Part shown: positions 1-9,016 of the stretch, in pieces
Numbering within the stretch: the first letter of the stretch is position 1
Layout: every line of letters starts with the position of its first letter
Origin: Streptomyces xanthochromogenes
Lineage (GTDB): Bacteria > Actinomycetota > Actinomycetes > Streptomycetales > Streptomycetaceae
Assembly (NCBI RefSeq): GCF_014650455.1
Contig: NZ_BMUZ01000008.1
Coordinates: 124,001 to 188,000 of the forward strand
Reading direction: 5' to 3'
DNA: 64,000 nt
The notes under the pieces: generated by a model
The model's input: only the letters and a program-made list of their open reading frames with translations
Databases searched by the model: none
Told to the model about the DNA's origin: nothing
Position numbers and translations under genes: made by a program

Positions 1-1
1 G

Positions 2-775
2 GCCGGGGCCCGGCGCCTTGACGCCCTGCGCAGGGGCGCTCTGGAGAAGGGCGTTCCCGCCCTGAAGAAGAGCGTTCCGGTGCTCAAGAAGGGCGTACGC
101 AAGAGCGGCGAGGGCGTGAAGGCCTCGCTCGGCCACCTTGCCGACCGCGTCATCGACGTCGCCCCCCGCATTCCCGTGCGGGATCTGGCGACGTTGCGCA
201 CGCAGTTCCCGGGCCTGGGCCCGGAGGAGATCGCCGACAAGCTGATCGCGGGCGCCGCCAACGGCACCTCCACGGTCGGTGCGGGAGTCGGCGCGGCAGC
301 GATGCTGCCCGTCCCGCCCGCGATGCCCGCCGAGCTGGCAGCGGAGATCACCGGCGTCGCCGCCATCGAGCTGAAGCTCATCGCCGAGCTGCACGAGGTC
401 TACGGAATGCGGCCGCCCGGCACCCTCACAGAGCGCTCCATGGCGTATCTGACGTCCTGGACCGAGGAGCGCGGCATCGACGTCACCAAGCCGACGTCAC
501 TCAACTTCGCGCTCGGCGGCCAGATGAAGCGCGAACTGCGCCAGCAGATCATGAAGCGCATGGTGCGCAACCTGCCGAACCTGACGCCGTTCATGGTCGG
601 CGCGGCCGTCGGCGCCGTGATGAACCGCCGCGACACCAAGAAGCTCGCCGGGCACATCCGCAAGGACCTGCGCGAACGGCAGGTGCCCTGGGACGCGCTG
701 CCCGAGCTGCCCGCCCTGGAACAGCCGGAGAACCCGCTGCCGCCGGGCCCCGGTCCCAAGGAACTGGGCCGCTGA
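2..775 (+). CDS. Conserved hypothetical protein, 5' end outside window
   Basis: The reading frame is open to the left edge, so the true start may lie outside the window; the first internal start is GTG at 80. The visible N-terminus has short lysine-rich repeats of the form LKKxV. A central stretch (about residues 60-100 from GTG 80) is Gly/Ala/Pro rich and could contact a membrane, followed by a helical charged region and a Pro-rich tail. Codon use is typical of the host. I do not recognise a family and assign no function. Confidence 0.7.
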   Translation, partial: AGARRLDALRRGALEKGVPALKKSVPVLKKGVRKSGEGVKASLGHLADRVIDVAPRIPVRDLATLRTQFPGLGPEEIADKLIAGAANGTSTVGAGVGAAAMLPVPPAMPAELAAEITGVAAIELKLIAELHEVYGMRPPGTLTERSMAYLTSWTEERGIDVTKPTSLNFALGGQMKRELRQQIMKRMVRNLPNLTPFMVGAAVGAVMNRRDTKKLAGHIRKDLRERQVPWDALPELPALEQPENPLPPGPGPKELGR

Positions 776-850
776 CGGGCCGACCTCGCCGCGGGCCGGG
801 CCCGACCGCCGAAGGGCGCTTGCGCCGAGGTGCCAGACCGTGCCGAGGTG

Positions 851-1309
851 TCAGACCGTGCGGGCCGCGTTCAGGGCCGCCTTCAGCGCCTCGGGGTCAC
901 GGGTCGACAGATAGGCGTACGGAGTCGGGTCCGCCGGGTCCGTGATCTCCACCTTCACCGCCGTCGGGATGTAGGCCCGCAGCAGCATGAACGCCCGCGG
1001 ATCGGCCTTGTGCAACCGCCAGGCCCGCGCCTCGTCGGCGTCCAGGACCTCGGCCTCGCCCAGCGCCCGGACCGGAATCCGGGCCTCACCCGCGACCAGC
1101 GTGTCCGGCAGCACCCGGATCCGCACCGAGCCGTACGAGCTCACGACCACCCACGACACCGCCGTGCCGCCCACGAAGCCCGCCAGCATCGGCAGGGTGC
1201 CCACCGGCAGCAGCATCAGGGCGCACGCGAAGCCGACCAGCAGGGAGATGAACCACCACGAGCGGGGCGCGGTGAGGCGTTCTGCGTACTGCGGGGCATT
1301 GGGCTGCAT
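851..1309 (-). CDS. DUF3093 family membrane protein
   Basis: A 152-residue protein. Two hydrophobic segments near residues 15-35 and 40-60 form a helical hairpin, followed by a soluble beta-rich domain that contains RIRVLPDTLVAGEARIPV, typical of the actinobacterial DUF3093 family. I chose the ATG at 1309 because it starts the recognisable MQPN... N-terminus; in-frame codons further upstream run into the divergent promoter. It sits divergently to the thioesterase gene. No biochemical role is known for the family. Confidence 0.85.
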   Translation of the reverse strand: MQPNAPQYAERLTAPRSWWFISLLVGFACALMLLPVGTLPMLAGFVGGTAVSWVVVSSYGSVRIRVLPDTLVAGEARIPVRALGEAEVLDADEARAWRLHKADPRAFMLLRAYIPTAVKVEITDPADPTPYAYLSTRDPEALKAALNAARTV

Positions 1310-1352
1310 GGAAGCTAGCTTGGCACGGCGCGACCTGCGCCTTGACCGCGGG

Positions 1353-1369
1353 TAAGGTCTGCGCCTGTG
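1353..1369 (+). promoter_or_regulatory. -10-like hexamer and probable leaderless start
   Basis: TAAGGT at 1353-1358 matches the Streptomyces -10 consensus and ends only 8 bases before the GTG at 1367, with no Shine-Dalgarno between. This spacing is what leaderless transcripts show. The -35 is not obvious. Confidence 0.4.
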
Positions 1370-1951
1370 ACTGCTACATCTGCGTCCCTGACGCCCCCGG
1401 CCGACGCCATAGCGCCGGTGCGGCACCCCGATGCGCCCGCACCCGGCGAGCTGCTCGGTGCGCACTACGGGCACTGCTTCGGCTGCGGCGACGGACAGCC
1501 CCACGGACTGCACCTGGCCGCCCGGGCCGGAGAAGGCGTGACCGTCACCGCCGAGTTCACCGTACGGGAGGCCCACCAGGGTGCCCCGGGCCTCGCCCAC
1601 GGCGGGGTCCTCGCCACCGCGCTCGACGAGACGCTCGGCTCCCTGAACTGGCTGCTGCGGGTCATCGCGGTGACCGGCCGCCTGGAGACGGACTTCGTCC
1701 GCCCGGTCCCGGTCGGCACGGTGCTGCACCTGGAGGCCGAGGTCACCGCGGTCGCCGGCCGCAAGATCTACTCCCGGGCCACCGGCCGCATCGGCGGTCC
1801 CGAGGGACCCGTGGCGGTCCGTGCCCAGGCCCTCTTCATCGAGGTGAAGGTGGACCACTTCATCGACAACGGACGTCCGGCCGAGATCCAGGCCGCCATG
1901 TCCGACCCCGACCAGGTCAGGCGCGCCCGCGCCTTCGAGGTGAACCCGTGA
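1367..1951 (+). CDS. PaaI-family hotdog-fold thioesterase
   Basis: A 194-residue single hotdog-fold protein, predicted to hydrolyse acyl-CoA-type thioesters in the cytoplasm. It shows the HCFGCGDGQPHGLHL segment and the AHGGVLATALDE motif, where the central helix carries the catalytic Asp/Glu. Length fits single-domain PaaI-like enzymes plus a short Ala/Pro-rich N-terminal extension. Its TGA overlaps the GTG of dut (GTGA), so the two are probably co-translated. The natural substrate is unknown. Confidence 0.85.
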   Translation: MTATSASLTPPADAIAPVRHPDAPAPGELLGAHYGHCFGCGDGQPHGLHLAARAGEGVTVTAEFTVREAHQGAPGLAHGGVLATALDETLGSLNWLLRVIAVTGRLETDFVRPVPVGTVLHLEAEVTAVAGRKIYSRATGRIGGPEGPVAVRAQALFIEVKVDHFIDNGRPAEIQAAMSDPDQVRRARAFEVNP

Positions 1952-2481
1952 CGCGTGAACCCGTAGATGTCCTCATCCGCCGAGTCGACCCGGAGGTGCC
2001 GATCCCGGCGTACGGGCACCCGGGCGACGCCGGCGCCGATCTGGTGACCACGCAGGCCGCCGAGCTCGCGCCGGGCGAGCGGGCGGTCCTGGCGACCGGC
2101 GTCTCCATCGCGCTGCCCGACGGCTACGCGGCCTTCGTGCACCCCCGTTCCGGGCTCGCCGCCCGCTGCGGTGTCGCCCTGGTGAATGCCCCGGGGACGG
2201 TGGATGCCGGGTACCGTGGAGAGATCAAGGTGATCGTGGTCAACCTCGACCCGCGCGAGAGCGTGCGGTTCGAGCGTTTCGACCGCATTGCCCAACTGGT
2301 CGTCCAGCAGGTCGAGAAGGTGCGCTTCCACGAGGTGGCGGAGCTTCCCGGCTCGGCGCGGGCCGAGGGGGGCTTCGGGTCCACCGGCGGTCATGCCGCC
2401 GTGGACGGTTCGGCCGCCACTGGCGGCACTACGGGTGGGAATCGATACGCTTCGGTCGTATCCGACCGGGAAGGACAGTGA
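1948..2481 (+). CDS. dut: dUTP diphosphatase (dUTPase)
   Basis: A 177-residue trimeric-type dUTPase that converts dUTP to dUMP and pyrophosphate, keeping uracil out of DNA and feeding dTMP synthesis. The five family motifs are visible: GDAGADL, PRSGLA, then GTVDAGYRGEI with the catalytic Asp, RIAQLVVQ and RAEGGFGSTG. The GTG at 1948 was chosen because it overlaps the preceding stop and begins the conserved VDVLIRRVDP N-terminus. The tail after GGFGSTGGH is a Gly/Ala-rich extension of about 30 residues. Confidence 0.95.
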   Translation: MTREPVDVLIRRVDPEVPIPAYGHPGDAGADLVTTQAAELAPGERAVLATGVSIALPDGYAAFVHPRSGLAARCGVALVNAPGTVDAGYRGEIKVIVVNLDPRESVRFERFDRIAQLVVQQVEKVRFHEVAELPGSARAEGGFGSTGGHAAVDGSAATGGTTGGNRYASVVSDREGQ

Positions 2482-2482
2482 C

Positions 2483-3262
2483 GTGTTCGGACGTCGCAAG
2501 AAGAGCGGTACCGCCGAGGACTCGGCGGGCGAGGCCGAGCAGGTTGTCGAAGGCACCGAGGCCGACGAAGAGACGGCCGGTGCCGGTGACGGGGCCCAGG
2601 TGCGCAGGATGAACCTGCCGCCGGCGCCCCGTCCGGACGGACCCTGGGACGTCTCGGAGGTGACCGAGCCCGGCGAGGGCCGCGTCGACCTCGGCGGACT
2701 CTTCGTCCCCGGGGTCGAGGGCATGGAACTGCGGGTCGAGGTCGCGGGCGACGCGATCGTGGCGGCCACGGTCGTCCTCAACGACAGCGCGGTCCAGCTG
2801 CAGGCCTTCGCGGCACCGAAGAAGGAAGGCATCTGGGGCGAGGTCCGCGAGGAGATCGCCTCCGGCATCACCCAGCAGGGCGGCGTCATCGACGAGGTCG
2901 AGGGCCCGCTGGGCTGGGAGCTGCGCGCGCAGGTCCCCGTACAGCTGCCCGACGGGACCAACGGCGTCCAGCTGGTGCGCTTCGTGGGCGTCGACGGCCC
3001 GCGCTGGTTCCTGCGCGGTGTCATCTCCGGCCAGGGCGCGGTGCAGCCGCAGGCCGCCGGGCTCCTGGAGACGATCTTCCGCGACACCGTCGTGGTGCGC
3101 GGCGAGGGCCCGATGGCACCCCGCGACCCGATCGTCCTGAAGCTCCCCAACGACGCGCAGATGGTGCCCGAGGGCGTGCAGCAGGAGGACCAGGAGGGCT
3201 CGCGCTTCTCCGGCGGCATGGGCCAGCTCCAGCGCGGCCCCGAGGTCACCGAGATCCGCTGA
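2483..3262 (+). CDS. DUF3710 domain protein
   Basis: A 259-residue cytoplasmic protein starting at GTG 2483, one base after dut, so the genes form one transcription unit. An acidic low-complexity N-terminus (about residues 10-45) precedes the DUF3710 core, which includes GMELRVEV, GIWGEVREEI, FVGVDGPRWFLRGVISG and a C-terminal PIVLKLP. This protein follows dut in many actinomycetes. No activity is established. Confidence 0.85.
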   Translation: MFGRRKKSGTAEDSAGEAEQVVEGTEADEETAGAGDGAQVRRMNLPPAPRPDGPWDVSEVTEPGEGRVDLGGLFVPGVEGMELRVEVAGDAIVAATVVLNDSAVQLQAFAAPKKEGIWGEVREEIASGITQQGGVIDEVEGPLGWELRAQVPVQLPDGTNGVQLVRFVGVDGPRWFLRGVISGQGAVQPQAAGLLETIFRDTVVVRGEGPMAPRDPIVLKLPNDAQMVPEGVQQEDQEGSRFSGGMGQLQRGPEVTEIR

Positions 3263-3286
3263 CCCCACCCTTTTTCCGCGCCCGGT

Positions 3287-3316
3287 GGGCCGCGCTCCCT
3301 GACCGGTGCGCGGCCC
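3287..3316. terminator. Hairpin after the DUF3710 gene
   Basis: Arms gggccgcgc (3287-3295) and gcgcggccc (3308-3316) make a 9 bp perfect stem with a 12-base loop, 25 bases after the stop. No T-run follows, as is common in Streptomyces. Confidence 0.5.
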
Positions 3317-3508
3317 ATCGGCGCGTCCGGGGTCTGTTCGGGACACCAACGGGCAGCCCGCACGCGCCACTTGACGGCCGCGGTTGCCCGCGCGGCCCCC
3401 GCGTGCCCGGGCGGCGCGGGCAGATCTCCCGTGATCCATTGCCCGGCCCGGCGCAATCCACCCATACTGGCGCCCGGTCGCGCACACGTACGTACGGGGG
3501 GACAACGC

Positions 3509-4261
3509 ATGACGCGGGGCACCACAGGACAGGGCGGCACGGCCGTCGTGGGCGAGCGGCCGGGCGGCCCGATGGTCCGGGTCGAGGACCTGCACCGCTC
3601 GTACGGAAGCGGCGCCGCCGCCGTGCACGCGCTGCGCGGGGTCTCCTTCGAGGTGCCGCGCGGCGAGCTCGTCGCCCTCAAGGGGCGCTCCGGCTCCGGC
3701 AAGACCACGCTGCTCAACCTGCTCGGCGGCCTCGACCGGCCGGACGCGGGCACGGTCACCGTCGACGGCACCGACATCGTGGGCCTGGGCGAGGAGGGAC
3801 TGCTCGCACTGCGCCGGGACCGGATCGGTTTCATCTTCCAGTCCTTCGGCCTCATCCCCATCCTCAGCGCCGCCGAGAACGTGGGCGTCCCGATGCGGCT
3901 CAGGAAGACCGACCCGCGCGAGCGCGAGGAGCGCGTCGCCCTGCTGCTCTCGCTCGTCGGCCTGGGCGACCACGCGGGGCAGCGCCCCGGCGAGCTCTCC
4001 GGCGGCCAGCAGCAGCGCGTCGCCATCGCCCGCGCCCTGGCCAACCGCCCCGCGCTGCTGATCGCGGACGAGCCCACCGGACAGCTCGACGCCGACACCG
4101 GCCTCGCGGTGATGGAACTGCTGCGTGCCGTGGTCCGCAGCGAGGGCGTCACCGTCCTGGTCGCCACCCACGACAGCCAGCTCCTCGGCTTCGCCGACCG
4201 CGTCCTGGAACTCGGCGACGGACAGCTCGTCGACCACGGGCCCCGGCCGACCGGGACGTGA
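3509..4261 (+). CDS. ABC transporter ATP-binding protein (LolD/MacB type)
   Basis: A 250-residue nucleotide-binding subunit with Walker A GRSGSGKTT, Q-loop, signature LSGGQQQRV, Walker B LLIADEPTGQLD and the switch histidine in VATHDS. The family powers FtsX/MacB-like permeases in lipoprotein, antibiotic or peptide export. The ATG at 3509 follows a gggggga Shine-Dalgarno; the first 25 residues precede the conserved domain. No permease gene is adjacent on either side, so the partner must be elsewhere. Confidence 0.9.
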   Translation: MTRGTTGQGGTAVVGERPGGPMVRVEDLHRSYGSGAAAVHALRGVSFEVPRGELVALKGRSGSGKTTLLNLLGGLDRPDAGTVTVDGTDIVGLGEEGLLALRRDRIGFIFQSFGLIPILSAAENVGVPMRLRKTDPREREERVALLLSLVGLGDHAGQRPGELSGGQQQRVAIARALANRPALLIADEPTGQLDADTGLAVMELLRAVVRSEGVTVLVATHDSQLLGFADRVLELGDGQLVDHGPRPTGT

Positions 4262-4404
4262 GCGCGGGGGCGGCCGTCAGAATCGCGTCAATACGCGGCC
4301 CGCGCCCCACCCCCACCCCATTTGCCGCAATTGTTGGCCGTAAGGTCGACGCAGAGTACACGGCTGCCTGCGTACGCAGCTGAATTCTGAAAGACAATGG
4401 GGCC

Positions 4405-6948
4405 ATGGCACGCGGCAAGCTTCGGATCTACCTCGGTGCGGCACCGGGCGTCGGCAAGACGTACGCGATGCTCTCCGAGGCCCACCGCCGGGTGGAGCGC
4501 GGTACGGACTGCGTCGTGGCGTTCGTGGAGCACCACGGCAGGCCGCGCACCGAGGTCATGCTGCACGGCCTGGAACAGGTCCAGCGCCGCGAGATCGAGT
4601 ACCGCGGCGGCCTCTTCACCGAGATGGACGTCGACGCCGTCCTGGAGCGCGACCCCGCCGTCGCCCTGGTGGACGAACTGGCGCACACCAATGTGCCGGG
4701 CTCGCGCAACACCAAGCGCTGGCAGGACGTCGAGGAGCTGCTCGCCGCCGGGATCGACGTGGTGTCCACCGTCAACATCCAGCACCTGGAGTCCCTCGGC
4801 GACGTCGTCGAGTCCATCACCGGGGTGCGTCAGCGCGAGACGGTGCCAGACGAGGTGGTGCGGCGGGCCGACCAGATCGAGCTCGTCGACATGTCGCCCC
4901 AGGCGCTGCGCCGCCGCATGGCGCACGGCAACGTCTACCAGTCCGACAAGGTCGACGCGGCGCTGTCCAACTACTTCCGGCCCGGCAACCTCACCGCACT
5001 GCGCGAACTCGCGCTGCTCTGGGTCGCCGACCGCGTCGACGAGTACCTCCAGCAGTACCGCGGCGAGCACGACATCAAGTCGACCTGGCAGGCCCGCGAG
5101 CGGATCGTCGTCGGCCTCACGGGCGGCCCCGAGGGCCGCACCCTCATCCGGCGGGCCGCCCGCATGGCCGCCAAGGGCTCCGGCAGCGAGATCCTCGCGG
5201 TGTACGTGGCCAGGAGCGACGGGCTCACCTCCGCCTCGCCCAAGGAACTCACCGTCCAGCGCACCCTCGTCGAGGACCTCGGCGGCAGCTTCCACCACGT
5301 CATAGGCGACGACATCCCGGCCTCGCTGCTCGCCTTCGCGCGCGGCGTCAACGCCACCCAGATCGTGCTCGGCTCCAGCCGCCGCAAGGCCTGGCAGTAC
5401 ATCCTGGGCCCCGGCGTCGGACAGACCGTGGCCCGCGACTCCGGGCCCGACCTGGACGTCCACATCGTCACCCACGACGAGGTCGCCAAGGGCCGCGGCC
5501 TTCCGGTGGCGCGCGGCGCCCGGCTCGGGCGGGCCCGCATCGTGTGGGGCTGGGCGGCGGGGGTCGTGGGACCCGCCCTGCTGACCGTGCTGCTCACCAA
5601 TGTCGACGCGGACCTCGGGCTCGCCAACGACATGCTGCTCTTCCTGAGCCTGACGGTGGCCGCCGCCCTGCTCGGCGGCCTGGTGCCGGCGCTCGCCTCG
5701 GCCGCGTTCGGCTCGTTCCTGCTGAACTACTACTTCACCCCGCCCGTCCACAAGATCACGATCGCGGACCCGAAGAACATCGTCGCCATCGTCATCTTCG
5801 TCCTGGTCGCCGTCTCGGTCGCCTCCGTCGTCGACGTCGCCGCCCGCCGCACCCACCAGGCCGCCCGGCTGCGCGCCGAATCCGAGATCCTCTCCTTCCT
5901 CGCGGGCAGCGTCCTGCGCGGCGAGACCAGCCTGGACGCCCTCCTGGAGCGGGTCCGCGAGACCTTCGCCATGGAGTCCGTCGCCCTGCTGGAGCGCGCC
6001 GGTGACGTCGAGCCCTGGACCCGGGCCGGCAGTGTCGGACCGCATCCGGTGGCCCGCCCCGAGGACGCGGACGTGGACATGCCGGTCGGCGACCACATGG
6101 CGCTCGCCCTGTCCGGGCGGGTCCTGCCCGCCGAGGACCGACGGGTGCTCGGCGCCTTCGCCGCCCAGGCCGCCGTCGTCCTGGACCGCCGGCGCCTGGT
6201 CGGGGAGGCCGAGGAGGCCCGCAAGCTCGCCGAGGGCAACCGCATCCGCACCGCGCTGCTCGCCGCCGTCAGCCACGACCTGCGCACCCCGCTCGCTTCG
6301 ATCAAGGCCGCCGTCACCTCGCTCCGCTCCGACGACGTCGAATGGTCCGACGAGGACCGCGCCGAGCTCCTCGAAGGCATCGAGGGCGGCGCCGACCGCC
6401 TCGACCACCTCGTCGGCAACCTCCTCGACATGTCCCGCCTGCAGACCGGCACGGTGACCCCGCTCATCCGCGAGATCGACCTCGACGAGGTCGTGCCCAT
6501 GGCGCTCGGCGGCGTCCCCGAGGACAGCGTCGTCCTCGACATCCCCGAGACGCTGCCCATGGTCGAGGTGGACCCGGGCCTTCTGGAGCGGGCGGTCGCG
6601 AACATCGTCGAGAACGCCGTCAAGTACAGCCCGCTCGACAGCCCCGTCACCGTCGCCGCCAGCGGCCTCGCCGAGCGCGTCGAGATACGGGTCACCGACC
6701 GCGGCCCCGGCGTCCCCGACGCCGCCAAGGACCGCATCTTCGCCCCTTTCCAGCGCTACGGGGACGCCCCGCGCGGCGCCGGAGTGGGCCTCGGCCTCGC
6801 TGTCGCCCGGGGCTTCGCCGAGGCCATGGGCGGCACCCTGGCGGCGGAGGACACCCCCGGCGGCGGCCTGACGATGGTGCTGACCGTCCGGGCCGCCCCC
6901 GGCCGGGGGCGGGCCCCCGTCGACCTCTCCGCGCAGGTCACCTCGTGA
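4405..6948 (+). CDS. kdpD: Sensor histidine kinase KdpD
   Basis: An 847-residue membrane kinase that senses potassium limitation and osmotic state and phosphorylates KdpE. The N-terminal KdpD sensor domain (about 1-210) has the Walker-like GAAPGVGKT and LVDELAHTN; a universal-stress-like domain follows (about 230-350), then four membrane helices (about 380-480), a GAF-like region, the H box SHDLRTPLASIK (His near 624) and N, G1 and G2 boxes (NIVENAVKYS, DRGPGVP, GVGLGLAVARG). It is paired with kdpE 58 bases downstream. The kdpFABC pump is not in this window. Confidence 0.95.
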   Translation: MARGKLRIYLGAAPGVGKTYAMLSEAHRRVERGTDCVVAFVEHHGRPRTEVMLHGLEQVQRREIEYRGGLFTEMDVDAVLERDPAVALVDELAHTNVPGSRNTKRWQDVEELLAAGIDVVSTVNIQHLESLGDVVESITGVRQRETVPDEVVRRADQIELVDMSPQALRRRMAHGNVYQSDKVDAALSNYFRPGNLTALRELALLWVADRVDEYLQQYRGEHDIKSTWQARERIVVGLTGGPEGRTLIRRAARMAAKGSGSEILAVYVARSDGLTSASPKELTVQRTLVEDLGGSFHHVIGDDIPASLLAFARGVNATQIVLGSSRRKAWQYILGPGVGQTVARDSGPDLDVHIVTHDEVAKGRGLPVARGARLGRARIVWGWAAGVVGPALLTVLLTNVDADLGLANDMLLFLSLTVAAALLGGLVPALASAAFGSFLLNYYFTPPVHKITIADPKNIVAIVIFVLVAVSVASVVDVAARRTHQAARLRAESEILSFLAGSVLRGETSLDALLERVRETFAMESVALLERAGDVEPWTRAGSVGPHPVARPEDADVDMPVGDHMALALSGRVLPAEDRRVLGAFAAQAAVVLDRRRLVGEAEEARKLAEGNRIRTALLAAVSHDLRTPLASIKAAVTSLRSDDVEWSDEDRAELLEGIEGGADRLDHLVGNLLDMSRLQTGTVTPLIREIDLDEVVPMALGGVPEDSVVLDIPETLPMVEVDPGLLERAVANIVENAVKYSPLDSPVTVAASGLAERVEIRVTDRGPGVPDAAKDRIFAPFQRYGDAPRGAGVGLGLAVARGFAEAMGGTLAAEDTPGGGLTMVLTVRAAPGRGRAPVDLSAQVTS

Positions 6949-7006
6949 AGCCCGCCGTGCCGTCCGTCATCGCATCGTCAGTCACCGCAGAAGGCAGGTA
7001 TCCCAG

Positions 7007-7699
7007 ATGACCCGGGTGCTCGTGGTCGAGGACGAGCCGCAGATCGTGCGTGCGCTCGTGATCAACCTCAAGGCGAGGAAGTACGAGGTGGACGCCGCCC
7101 CCGACGGCGCGACCGCCCTCCAGCTCGCCGCCGCCCGCCACCCCGACGTGGTCGTGCTCGACCTCGGCCTGCCCGACATGGACGGCGTCGAGGTCATCCG
7201 GGGCCTGCGCGGCTGGACCCGGGTCCCCATCCTGGTGCTCTCCGCCCGCCACACCTCCGACGAGAAGGTCGAGGCGCTCGACGCGGGCGCCGACGACTAC
7301 GTCACCAAGCCCTTCGGCATGGACGAGCTGCTCGCCCGGCTGCGCGCGGCGGTCCGCCGGGCCGAGCCGGTCGGCGGCGCGGACGGCGCGGACGACGTGG
7401 TGACGGTCGAGACCGAGGGCTTCACCGTCGACCTCGCCGCCAAGAAGGTCAACCGCGACGGCCGCGACGTACGCCTCACGCCCACCGAATGGCACCTCCT
7501 TGAGGTCCTGGTCCGCAACACCGGCCGCCTGGTGAGCCAGAAGCAGCTGCTCCAGGAGGTCTGGGGCCCCTCCTACGGCACCGAGACCAACTATCTGCGG
7601 GTCTACATGGCCCAGCTGCGCCGCAAGCTGGAGGGCGACCCCTCGCACCCGCGCCACTTCATCACCGAACCGGGCATGGGCTACCGCTTCGAACGCTGA
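7007..7699 (+). CDS. kdpE: Response regulator KdpE (OmpR family)
   Basis: A 230-residue response regulator. The receiver domain has the acidic pocket EDE near the N-terminus, the phospho-acceptor Asp near residue 52 in VLDLGLPDMDG, the conserved Thr/Ser region in ILVLSARH and Lys in DDYVTKPFG. The C-terminal winged helix (about 130-228) ends with GMGYRFER. It follows kdpD and is expected to be phosphorylated by it to switch on potassium-uptake genes. Confidence 0.95.
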   Translation: MTRVLVVEDEPQIVRALVINLKARKYEVDAAPDGATALQLAAARHPDVVVLDLGLPDMDGVEVIRGLRGWTRVPILVLSARHTSDEKVEALDAGADDYVTKPFGMDELLARLRAAVRRAEPVGGADGADDVVTVETEGFTVDLAAKKVNRDGRDVRLTPTEWHLLEVLVRNTGRLVSQKQLLQEVWGPSYGTETNYLRVYMAQLRRKLEGDPSHPRHFITEPGMGYRFER

Positions 7700-7807
7700 T
7701 CCCATCCACCCCTGCCGGACCGGCTCGCACCGGCGCCGTATCCCGGACTTGTACGTGCTGACCACACGCTTTGATCCGGCGGGGGAGTACCCCGGTACGC
7801 TTTCTGT

Positions 7808-8206
7808 ATGAGTGCTGACCTTCGTACCGAGAAGCCCGCGGGACGCTTCCGCCGGATGCTCGACCGGCTGTCCACCTCGCAGGAGGACCTGCACTCCGCG
7901 GAACTGCAGGAGGACACGCAGGCCACGGGGTGCACCCGCATCTCCGAGTGCAGCGACCGCCAGATAGTCAAGGTGACTGGTACCTTGCGGACCGTCACCC
8001 TGCGTCCGCGGGCGGGCGTGCCGGCCCTGGAGGCCGAGCTCTTCGACGGCACCGCCCCGCTGGACGTGGTGTGGCTGGGACGGCGCTCGATCGTGGGCAT
8101 CGAGCCGGGCCGCAAGCTCATCGCTTCGGGCCGGATCTCCCTGAGCCACGGCCGCCGGGTCCTCTTCAACCCCAAATACGAACTCCGACCGCTCGGACAG
8201 GAGTAG
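7808..8206 (+). CDS. OB-fold nucleic-acid-binding protein
   Basis: A 132-residue protein with an OB-fold core from about residue 50 (VKVTGTLRTVTLRP, LDVVWLGRRSIVGIEPGRKL, ASGRISLSHGRRVLFNP). The ATG at 7808 lies 6 bases after a -10-like TACGCT (7796-7801), which suggests a leaderless message. It is followed 3 bases later by the DUF3159 gene, a pairing that is common in actinomycetes. A single-stranded nucleic acid ligand is inferred from the fold only. Confidence 0.8.
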   Translation: MSADLRTEKPAGRFRRMLDRLSTSQEDLHSAELQEDTQATGCTRISECSDRQIVKVTGTLRTVTLRPRAGVPALEAELFDGTAPLDVVWLGRRSIVGIEPGRKLIASGRISLSHGRRVLFNPKYELRPLGQE

Positions 8207-8209
8207 CCG

Positions 8210-8947
8210 GTGACGTCAGTCGACAAGCCGACCACCACCCCCACCTCCACCCCGCCCGCCGACGCGAAGGCGGTGACCGAGGCCGCGCTCTTCGAGGCGT
8301 TCGGCGGGGTGCGCGGCATGGTGGAGACGGTCCTCCCGGGACTGCTCTTCGTCACGATCTTCACGATCAACAAGGACCTGCACACCTCGGCGATCGCCGC
8401 CCTCGCGGTGTCGCTGCTGCTCGTCGTGGTCCGCCTGGTCCGCAGGGACACCATGAAGCACGCCTTCAGCGGCGTCTTCGGCGTGGCCTTCGGCGTGGTC
8501 TTCGCGATGATGACGGGCAACGCCAAGGACTTCTACCTGCCGGGCATGCTCTACACGCTCGGCCTGGCCCTCGCCTACATCGTCACCACCGTGTGCGGAG
8601 TGCCGCTGATCGGGCTGATCCTCGGCCCGGTCTTCAAGGAGAACCTCTCCTGGCGCACCCGCAACCCGGGCCGCAAGAAGGCGTACGCGAAGGCCAGTTG
8701 GGCCTGGGGCCTGATCCTGCTCGCCAAGTGCGCGATCCTCTTCCCGCTGTACTGGTGGGCCAACACCTCGCAGCTGGGCTGGATCCTGATCGCCCTGAAG
8801 ATCCCGCCGTTCCTGCTCGCGGTCTGGCTGACCTGGGTCTTCCTCGCGAAGGCCCCGGCGCCGATCGACGTCTTCGCCGAGATGGAGGCGGAAGAAGCGG
8901 CCGAGAAGGCCCGCAAGGCCGCCGCGCGCGAGGAAGCCGGGGCGTAA
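8210..8947 (+). CDS. DUF3159 multi-pass membrane protein
   Basis: A 245-residue polytopic protein starting at GTG 8210, three bases after the OB-fold gene. About five or six hydrophobic segments are spread over residues 40-225; GVRGMVETVLPGLLF near residue 40 and a charged Ala/Glu-rich C-terminus are typical of DUF3159. The family is restricted to actinobacteria and has no established activity. Confidence 0.85.
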   Translation: MTSVDKPTTTPTSTPPADAKAVTEAALFEAFGGVRGMVETVLPGLLFVTIFTINKDLHTSAIAALAVSLLLVVVRLVRRDTMKHAFSGVFGVAFGVVFAMMTGNAKDFYLPGMLYTLGLALAYIVTTVCGVPLIGLILGPVFKENLSWRTRNPGRKKAYAKASWAWGLILLAKCAILFPLYWWANTSQLGWILIALKIPPFLLAVWLTWVFLAKAPAPIDVFAEMEAEEAAEKARKAAAREEAGA

Positions 8948-8965
8948 CGCCCGTACGCAGCACGG

Positions 8966-9002
8966 CGAAGGGCCCGGAACCGCCATGGTTCCGGGCCCTT
9001 CG
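8966..9002. terminator. Bidirectional terminator between convergent genes
   Basis: A perfect 16 bp stem (8966-8981 with 8987-9002) with the 5-base loop gccat. It lies between the DUF3159 stop and the convergent TrkA-type stop, so it can serve both strands. Confidence 0.85.
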
Positions 9003-9016
9003 TGCGTCCGGCGGGA

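Noticed and set aside
1768..4237. Long minus-strand frames over dut, DUF3710 and the ABC gene
   Set aside because: They mirror high-GC plus-strand genes, lack ribosome-binding sites and have Arg/Ser-rich composition typical of antisense shadows.
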